Positions 50,901-59,900 of a stretch of DNA of 64,000 nt are shown piece by piece. Position 1 is the first letter of the stretch. Each line of letters begins with the position of its first letter. The stretch comes from Symbiodinium natans (taxonomy: Eukaryota; Sar; Dinophyceae; Suessiales; Symbiodiniaceae). The notes below the pieces were generated by a model that ran no database searches, had not been told where the DNA came from, and saw nothing but the letters and a program-made list of their open reading frames with translations. The DNA lies in the NCBI GenBank assembly GCA_905221605.1, contig CAJNDS010002200.1, forward strand, positions 211,787 through 275,786. The letters are read 5' to 3'. The position numbers were made by a program, and so were the translations under genes.

Positions 50901-53900
50901 AGGCGCCAGGTACATAGGAAGTACGTTTTATAATGCTTGTATCCCCAAAAGGACACCCAATATATACACTCACCAGTATTAAAAGGAACCTTATATACAC
51001 TCACCAAAGACAGTAATATAAACCCTGGTGCATATAGGGTTCATAAAGGGTGTAGATAGGATTTACATAGGGTTACATAGGGTTCATGGGCTTTGTAGGG
51101 TTTACGGGCTTTGTAGGGTTCAAATAGGGTTCATAAAGGGTGTATATAGGGTTTACATAGAGTTTTGTAGGGTTTATGGGCTTTGCAGGGTTTCTAAGTT
51201 CTACCCTGACCCTACTTGGAGGTTCATGGTACTTCTTAACCAACTCTAGCGGGACTTATAACTGTACTTGTAACCGTTTTAGGCACTTGTTGGGCGTATA
51301 AGTGGGTTACAAGTACAGTGATGCTTTCTTAATAAGTACCATGAACCTCCAAGCAAGGGTTTCTGAGAATGGCGGGGGGGAAGCTTTTGGTGGGGTTCCT
51401 ATACTGTTAAGGATTGAGTATTTTGGGGGGTATAACGGGCCAGGGCACCTCTTGTTTGGGACAAGCAAGAGGCATTGTGAGTTCTGAGAGTTACTTGGTA
51501 GCCCAGAAAAAATATTTCAATAAGGGTACCCTGTTTGGGGGTTGGGACCCAAGAACCAAAGCAAAGGCAAACGGGTACCGCTGGGAAGGGAAGTGGAGTA
51601 CAGAACGCAAGCCAGATGAACTCCTAATTCAAAGGTAGCGGCACTCCTCTAGGTCCGACGATAAGTACAGGTCGCCAGAAAAAAAAACTGTGGCACTGTA
51701 TTTTGGAACGAGACGTCCTCAAAAGACCTATTAGTATTTGTTAGTATTTAGTGTGTTCTTGGGGAACCTATAGTTACAATGGCATAACCTAAACTAGAAA
51801 CATCTTGGCATCATTGCTGCGGTTGTAAGCTCTAAACCCTAAACCTTAAACCCTAAACCCTAAACCCTCTTGAACCCATGGGAGCAGGAAACTAGATTGC
51901 GGGAGAATGGGGATGCCTTGGCCCCAGGCGAGATGCCGCTGTGGCGTTGGAGGCATACCTTGTCTTTCCCCGCTCCGGCTTGGGGTTTAGGGTTTAGGGT
52001 TTAGGGTTTAGGGTTTAGGGTTTAGGGTTTAGGGTTTAGGGTTTAGGGTTTAGGGTTATTTGGGGGGGGCTGAAAGGGCATCGGACACTAGAGCACTGCC
52101 CGCAGACAGAAAGCTGCATAGAAGCTTTAGGGTATAGGGTATAGGGTATAGGGTTTAGGGGTTTGGGGTTTAAGGTTTCGGGTATAGGGTTTAGGGTTTC
52201 GGGTTTAAGGTTTAGGGTTTAAGGGTTTAGGGGTTCAGGGTTTAAGGGTTGAGGGTTTAGGGTTTAAGGTTTAGGGGTTCAGAGACTCGGTGCGTAGGGT
52301 TTAGGGTTTAGGGTTTAGGGTTTAGGGTTTAGGGTTTAGGGTTTAGGGTTTAGGGTTTAGGGTTTAGGGTTTAGGGTTTAGGGTTTAGGGTTTAGGGTTT
52401 AGGGTTTAGGGTTTAGGGTTTAGGGACTATGGGACCCCCTCTGGGCGGCTTGAATGGCTGGGCACTGGGGTGTGTTAAGATTCAGCAGGGTTAAGTATCA
52501 GCAGAGGGTTTTGGGTTGGAGGACTTACGAACTCTAGGGGTTTCAGGGTACCACTCTGAAGTTGCGCAGGGCAGGGTGTAATTAGGGTTGAAGAGCTTAG
52601 AAGTTGAGGGGTTCACGGGGTTGAGTGCTTCAGCATGATCTTCCAATCGCATCCTCCGCTTTCGTTTGGCTCTTCAAGCCATGTGCTGCAAAACCTTGAC
52701 GTGCACATTGCGGTGCTCGGAAGGCTGTAGGGAGCTCTCCATGTCTGCCCAGCGGTCCCACGGTTCATGCTGGCCGTTCGCCCCCGCTCTCGGGGGGGAG
52801 GGGGGGGATGCAGGCATTGGAGGACGGACTGTCTCGCAGGTGCAAGATTCTCGCAAGAGAGCCATGTTCAGGGGCTCGACCTCGCTGGTAGACCTTTAGG
52901 GTACCCTAGATGCCTGCATGAGGTCAACCCTCAGCCCTCACCCCTAATCCCTAAAGCCTAAACCCTTCAGGCGGGCGTTAAAAAGGTCATGCAGTACTAT
53001 GTGCCCTGTTTCAGTAACAGTTCTGTGCCCCTCAACCTTAGAGCCAGAACTGCCCCAGGTCTTCGGGTTTCCGGCAAAAGCTTCCTAGACCTTTGCAGGA
53101 GTTTCTAAGAGCCTAAACCCTAAACCCTAAACCCTAAACCCTAAACCCTAAACCCCAAACCCTAAACCCTAAACCCTAAAGCAAAAACTAGGAAAAAAGG
53201 GCCTGCTCCGGGTGCTAGGATTGCCAAGGGGCATGTTGATGACTGAGTCAATCGTCCTACCTCGCGTCGTGCCACCCCGTCCCGAAAACTCTCGCCCCTC
53301 TCCTTGAACTCCAAAGGTTTGGGGTTTAGGGTTTAGTGTTTAGAGGTTTAGGGTTTAGGGTTTAGGGTTTAGGGTTTAGGGTTTAGGGTTTAGGGTTTAG
53401 GGTTTAGGGTTTCGGGTTTAGGGTTTAGGGTTTAGGGTTTAGGGTTTAGGGGTTTAGGGTTTCGGGTTTAGGGTTTGGGGTTTCCTAAATCCAGGAACCC
53501 TGATTCCTATACTCTACTACGGACACGATTTCTACTCTTGAACCCAGGAGCCACTGCTTTAGGGTGTAGGGTTTAGGGTTTAGGGTTGAGGGTTTAGGGT
53601 TTAGGGTTTAGGGTTTGGGGTTTAGGGTTGAGGGTTTAGGGTTTAGGGTTAGGGTTTAGGTTTTAGGGCTTAGGGTTTAGGGTTTCGGGTTTAGGGTATA
53701 TTAGACTCCAGGTATACACATCACACCTACTTCGGGGCCTCTATATGACAAAGGCTTTCTTTCACATTGCTTGTCTCCCCAAGAAAGACACACAATATGG
53801 GAGCTTGCGAAAATCAGGGACTCCCAATAGAGTGCCCCAGAATAGTTGGCTTTCCCCTTAACGTAAGGCCCCAATAAGGTACCCCCAAAACCCCCATATA

Positions 53901-56900
53901 CACCCCACGACAGAAACAAACACCCTGCCTCATGTTCGCCCCGCATGACTGGATCCATGACTACAAACCCTAAACCCAAACCCACTAAAACCGTAAACCC
54001 CTAAAACCGTAAAGCCTGAAACCCTAAAACCTGAAAACCCTAATCCCCCAACCAAACCCTAAGACCCTAAACCCCAAACCCCAACACCCAAACCCTAAAC
54101 CCCAAACCCTAAACCCTAAACCCTGCCTGGGTCCATGAAGAAGGCGTCGCAATCGATCCACAGAACCCAGTCATAGCGCGGGCTCTGCTGCTCGAGCACG
54201 TTCTTCACCTCAGGGGTGCAAGAAGTTTAGGGGTTTGGGGTTTAGGGTTTAGGGTTTAGGGTTTAGGGTTTAGGGTTTAGGGTTTAGGGTTTAGGGAGGG
54301 TTCAGGGTTTCGGGGCTTTAGTGGGCCTAGGTGCTAAGTTCAGGGTTTAGGGTTCAAGGGTTCTAGGTCCCAAACACCAACCCTAAACCCGAAACCCCAA
54401 ACCCTAAACCCTAAACCCTAAACCCTAAACCCTAAACCCTAAACCCCAAACTCTAAAACCAGCCTCAAGCGCTGAAACCCTACACCCCAAGCTTGGGGAT
54501 GAGGGTTCTAGGTTTCTTGACTAGGCTTACGGGGTGTCGGGGGTTTAGGGTTTAGGGTTTAGGGTTTAGGGTTTAGGGTTTAGGGTTTAGGGTTTAGGGT
54601 TTAGGGTTTAGGGTTTAGGGTTTAGGGTTTAGGGTTTTGGGTCAAGCCCCAAGATGCAGGGGGAGGTGGAGGGGGAGTCATGAGTCTCTCTTTGATTGCG
54701 GCAACATCGGGGTGCTCTGCCTGGCTTCCTTGGTGTCCACGTGGGTCCCTTTAGGGTCTAGGGTCTAGGTTCTAGGGTTTAGGGTTTAGGGTTTAGGGTT
54801 TAGGGACCCGAATTTAGAACACTCACCACGTGCCTCAATCCTACAACCCTGCCGACCTCCCCTGAAGCCCCAAAACCTGGAGCCTCAAAGTCCAGTTCCC
54901 TGAATCCCTAAACCCTAAACCCTAAACCCAAGAACCCCGTAACATTTGCTGGTTCTAGCCGGGCGTGAGGGGGTTCGGAACCTTGGGGATTGTATAAGGT
55001 ACCGAATTTCCCGCATTTCCTACTATACGAACCAGTAAGAAATCCTAAGCTCCCCAAGCCTAAACCCTAAACCCTGAACCCTTCGCTGGGTCCTAGCTAT
55101 GGTTCTAAACTTGGCTGCACTCAGGAGGGTAGCTATAAATTAAACTTTTAGCTGCCTTATTAAGAAACCCAATAAACCCAAAAAAGCTAAAGATCTAAAG
55201 TTACAGTAAAGCACCACAAAGTACAGGCCCAACTGCAGCTCCAGGGGACGGCGTTGACCTTCCAGAAGAAGGGCTTGTGGACCCCGTCGTTGATGTCCAT
55301 CCTGGGAGCTACTGGGGTTTAGGGTTCAGGGTTTTGGGGTTTAGGAGTTTAGGGTTTAGGGTTTAGGGGTTAGGGTTTAGGTTTAGGGTTTAGGGTTTAG
55401 GGTTTAGGGTTTAGGGTTTAGGGTTTAGGGTTTCGGGTTTAGGGTTTAGGGTTAGGGTCAAGCATGTGCTTAAGTGCTCTAAGGACTTTGAAAAACACAA
55501 CGTTTTCTGCTGAACTCTTGGACGCTTATGGTTTAGGGCTGCACCAGACCCCAAGAATAGCCTGGGAATACAAAGGTGTGCCCTCTTCGGTTTTCGAAGG
55601 GAACGTAAGCCCTAAAAATAGGAAATGCGGGCCTACTCTGGGTCCTAATCCCAAAACCCTAAACCCGAAACCCTGAACCCGAAACCCTAAACCCTACACT
55701 GGGTCCTAGTCCGGGTTTAGGGTTTTCGGCCTGGGCCCGAAAAATATTTGAAAATTAGGGGGGCCCTCAACCCTAAAACCTGAATTCCGAAGCCAACTCA
55801 AGGGCGAAGGCCCTGAGCCCCTCCCCCCGTAATTCTCAAACAGGTTTAGATTGGGCTGGGTGCCGGCAGGGTCCGGGAGAAATAATATTCAAATTTGGGG
55901 GGGGGGGGGGGGGGGTGGGGTTTAGTACTAGGGGGAAGGGATGAGGGGTTCACCCTACATCCCTTAAAGCATGGGTACAAACCGAGGGGTCCATGCTACC
56001 AGTAGAGTCTCTTGACATGGCCTTCCGGGTAACCCTAACCTAAACCCTAAACCCTACACCCTAAACCCTAAACCGAAAGGGGGGTGTTCGGAACTGCCTC
56101 GAGGGTTGGTCAGCATCATATAGATACAACACGTGCTCGGGGATCTGGCCGGCCTGCCTCATTCAGGAGAATTTCTCTACCCTAAACCCTAACCCCTAAA
56201 CCCTAAACCCTCAACCCTAAACCGTGGCACAGCTCTTCCCCTCACGGGAAAGACCCTGCTTCCACTGGGCCAGAACCCTAAACCCTAAACCCTAAACCCT
56301 AAACCCTGAACCCTAAACCCCCAGCCGACTTCATGAAGGGCAGGAGGGCCCCAAAACCGCTGAGTTAGGATCAGTTGTCTAAGGAAAGCTCCTTAGCTAT
56401 GGTTGTGGTTTGGGGCCTTCAAGCACCGAGGAGACTCTATACCCTAAGCCCACAGCCCCTAAACCGAAACCCTTTGGGGGGTTAGGGTTTAGGGGTTTAG
56501 GGTTTAGGGCTTTAGGGTTTTCGGGGTGTAAGGTTTAGGGTTTCAGGGGTGTAGGGTTTAGGGGTTTAGGGTTTTCGGGGTGTAGGGTTGATCAGGGGTT
56601 TAGGGGTTTAGGGTTTTCGGGGTGTAGGGTTTAGGGTTGAACCCAAACGACTGAGGCCCCCGCCCTGCCCCAGCGTTGGGCAGGATCTGCCCCGAGCTGG
56701 TGATTTGGAAGAGGTCGTAGCCGTGGAGCTGGGAGTAGATCCTGCTGGTTCTTATAATACCCACTTCTCCAAGAACCAAGGGAAAACAAGGTTAAACGGT
56801 GTTATTCCTACTACATAAGGAAGCCCAAAAAAGTTTAAAGTTCAACTGCTGGCTGAGTAAGTATAATAGGGAATGAGGGAAGTTTTGGGTACCCTCTATC

Positions 56901-59900
56901 CCTACACCCTATATCCCTAAAGCCCTGTATCCTTAAACCCTAAACCCCAAAACCCTTTATATATCCCTCCAAGAGATGCTATATCTCTAAACCCTAAACC
57001 CTTTGGGGGATTATGCAGGGTACCCGAATTCCCCCATTCCCTAAACCCTAAACCCTAAACCCTAAACCCTAAACCCTAAACCCTAAACCCTAAACCCTAA
57101 ACCAAAGAGCCAGGGGGGGTCTCTGTTGAGCCGCCTGAAATGAAAACTTTCGGGCATTTAAGCTTGTAGGGCTTAGTGCAGCTTCCGGGTCTTCGAGTTT
57201 AGGGTTTAATTCGAGTTTAGGGTTTAGGGTTTAGGGCTGAGGGCTTGGGGTTTAGAGGTTACGTGCAGATTCTTGTTGTCTTTGGGATTGGGGGCCGTGT
57301 GAGTATTTCAAGTTCTGCGGCTGATCTTGGGCTTTAATACTTATAATGGGCAAAACGAGTTGGGAGTCTTAGGGGGGGGGGTTCAAACGTAACATAAACA
57401 AGCCCCAAACCCCAAAATTCTAGAACCCGCAACTCCAAACCTACATTGTGATTTCTCTAAGTCTCTAAACCCTAAACCCCAAACGCTAAACTCTAAGTTA
57501 TGGTCCCTTTTGGGGTCCTTATTACAATGCGGCTCCTCTCATTTCGGGTACCTCAACAAGGACACTGGGTTGAGGGTGTTTAAGGTTCATTGAGGGTTTA
57601 GGGCTGAATCAGCAGGGTTTAGGGTTTCGGGTTTTTGGCAGTTTTTGGCCTAAGGGTTTTGGGTTTAGGGATTGGGATTTCTAGTTTAGGAAGTTGAGGG
57701 TAGGGCATAAAGTAACACTCCCAAGCCCTATTTTTTTGCAGGGAATGTCCGGGAACCTATGCTCGGGATGACGATTTAGCCCGCATAGTCAAACAGAAGG
57801 CAGTCGGATTGATTTCGACTTCAGAGCTCGCTGCCCGTCGTTCGATCAGACACGTGCACAACGACAGACAAACCCAAACCAACAAAGCGCACAAGCCCAC
57901 TCGGCAAGCCCACATTCGCCAAGCTCTGGGTGGAATCGTATCCGAAGCTCAAGGACTGCAAGGTGCCAGGCAAGGCCACATTCTCCAAACTCTGGTTGAA
58001 ATTGTATCCGAGGCTTAAGGACTGCAAGCTGCCAGGCAAGGCCACATTCTCCAAGCTCTGGTTGAAATCGTATCCGAAGCTCAAGGACTGCAAGCTGCCA
58101 GGCAAGGCCACATTCTCCAAACTCTGGTTGAAATCGTATCCGAAGCTCAAGGACTGCAAGCTGCCAGGCAAGGCCACATTCTCCAAACTCTGGTTGAAAC
58201 GAGAACCGAAGCTCAAGGACTGCAAGCTGCCAGGCAAGGCCACATTCTCCAAGCTCTGGTTGAAATCGTATCCGAAGCTCAAGGACTGCAAGCTGCCAGG
58301 CAAGGCCACATTCTCCAAACTCTGGTTGAAACGAGAACCGAAGCTCAAGGACTTCAAGCTGCCAGGCAAGGCCACATTCTCCAAGCTCTGGTGGAAATCG
58401 TATCCGAAGCTCAAGGACAGCAAGTTGCCAGGCAAGGCCACATTTTCCAAGCTCTGGTCGAAATGGCGTCCGAAGCTCAAGGACTGCAAGCTGCCAGGCA
58501 AAGCCACATTCGCCAAGCTCTGGTTGAACATTTCTCCGAAGGTCAAGGACTGCAAGCTGCCAGGCAAGGCCACATTCTCCAAGCTCTGGTTGAAACCTTC
58601 TTCGAAGCTCAAGGATTGCAAGCTGTCAGGCAAGGCCTCATTCTCCAAGCTCTGGCTGGCATAGCCTCCGAAGCTCAAGGACTTCAAGCTGCCCGGCAAG
58701 GTCACATTCTCCAAGCTCTGGTTGACATCACCTTCGAAGCTCAAGGACTGCAAGCTGCCAGGCAAGGCCACGTTCTGCAAACTCTGGTTGAAATTGTATC
58801 CGAAGCTCAAGGACTTCAAGCTGCCCGGCAAAGCCACGTTCTCCAAACTCTGGTTGAAATTGTATCCGAAGCTCAAGGACTGCAAGCTGCCAGGCAAGGC
58901 CACATTCTCCAAGCTCTGGTTGAAATCCTGTCCAAAGCTCAAGGACTGCAAGCTGCCAGGCAAGGCCACATTCTCCAAGCTCTGGTTGAAATCGTCTCCG
59001 AAGCTCAAGGACTGCAAGCTGCCGGGCAAAACTACATTCTTCAAGCTCTGGTTGAAACACCCTTCGAAGCTCAAAGACTGCAAGCTGCCAGGCAAGGCCA
59101 CATTTTCCAAGCTCTGGTCGAAATCGTATCCGAAGCTCAAGGACTGCAAGCTGCCAGGCAAGGCCACATTCTCCAAGCTCTGGTCGAAACAAAATCCGAA
59201 ACTCAAGGACTGCAAGCTGTTCGGCAAGGCCACATTCTCCAAGCTCTGGTTGAAATCGCCTTCCAAGCTCAAGGACTGCAAACTTTTTGGCAGGTCAACA
59301 TTCTCGAGACTGTGCTCACCGTGCAGTGTCAACGAAGAGATGGCGTCCTTTTCATGTACGTCCGTCACGCTCATGTGTTGGCCGTCACTGGCACGGAGAA
59401 ATGCGGTTGCTGCGCGCCCTGCACCGACCTAGGCTGGCCCCTGAAAAATCAAAATCGGCCTCTCGCACCCAACAAACGAGGGCAAACAAATTATAAACAT
59501 GCCAGGGCAACCTGTCGAACCACATACGTGACGACGTCGTCAACTCGCTCCAACAGCGGCTTGGAATCGTCCAGGGCATTGCCGCCAGCCGCCAGGACAA
59601 GCACACCACCTAACGGCAAGCCGACCCTTTCTGCGACGCTCTTGCGCAAGTCTTCCACGGTCATGTTGACTTCAAGCGGAAGCTGTACTTCTGAACCACC
59701 GAGGCCACAGACCGTCAACTGTCGGCTGGCAGTAAGGCCCTCAAATTCGTCAAGGCACTTTCGGAGGACCTTCCGTTCTGCATGAGACAACCCACGCAGC
59801 AAGGCCCGAAATCCTGGTGCGAGGTCGGCCATGGGTCTAGCGCCTTGATCTTGTGGACGAAATGAGCCCATGACATAAAGTAGGGTTGTGAAGGGTACCT

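Larger units (their letters stand above)
43482..57820. other. Telomere-like repeat region between the FNIP genes
   Basis: 14 kb of TTTAGGG/CCCTAAA and derivatives holding M1, M1b and M2 elements and the glycosyltransferase-like exon islands. Also present: (GA)n at 44876-44908, a 9-bp CCTTAACCG array at 47517-47567, a CCCCTACACC array at 50530-50700, poly-G runs at 44210-44222, 47442-47459 and 55895-55915, and a CATAGGGTTT-type array at 51030-51190. Apart from the listed islands I see no genes. Confidence 0.6.
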
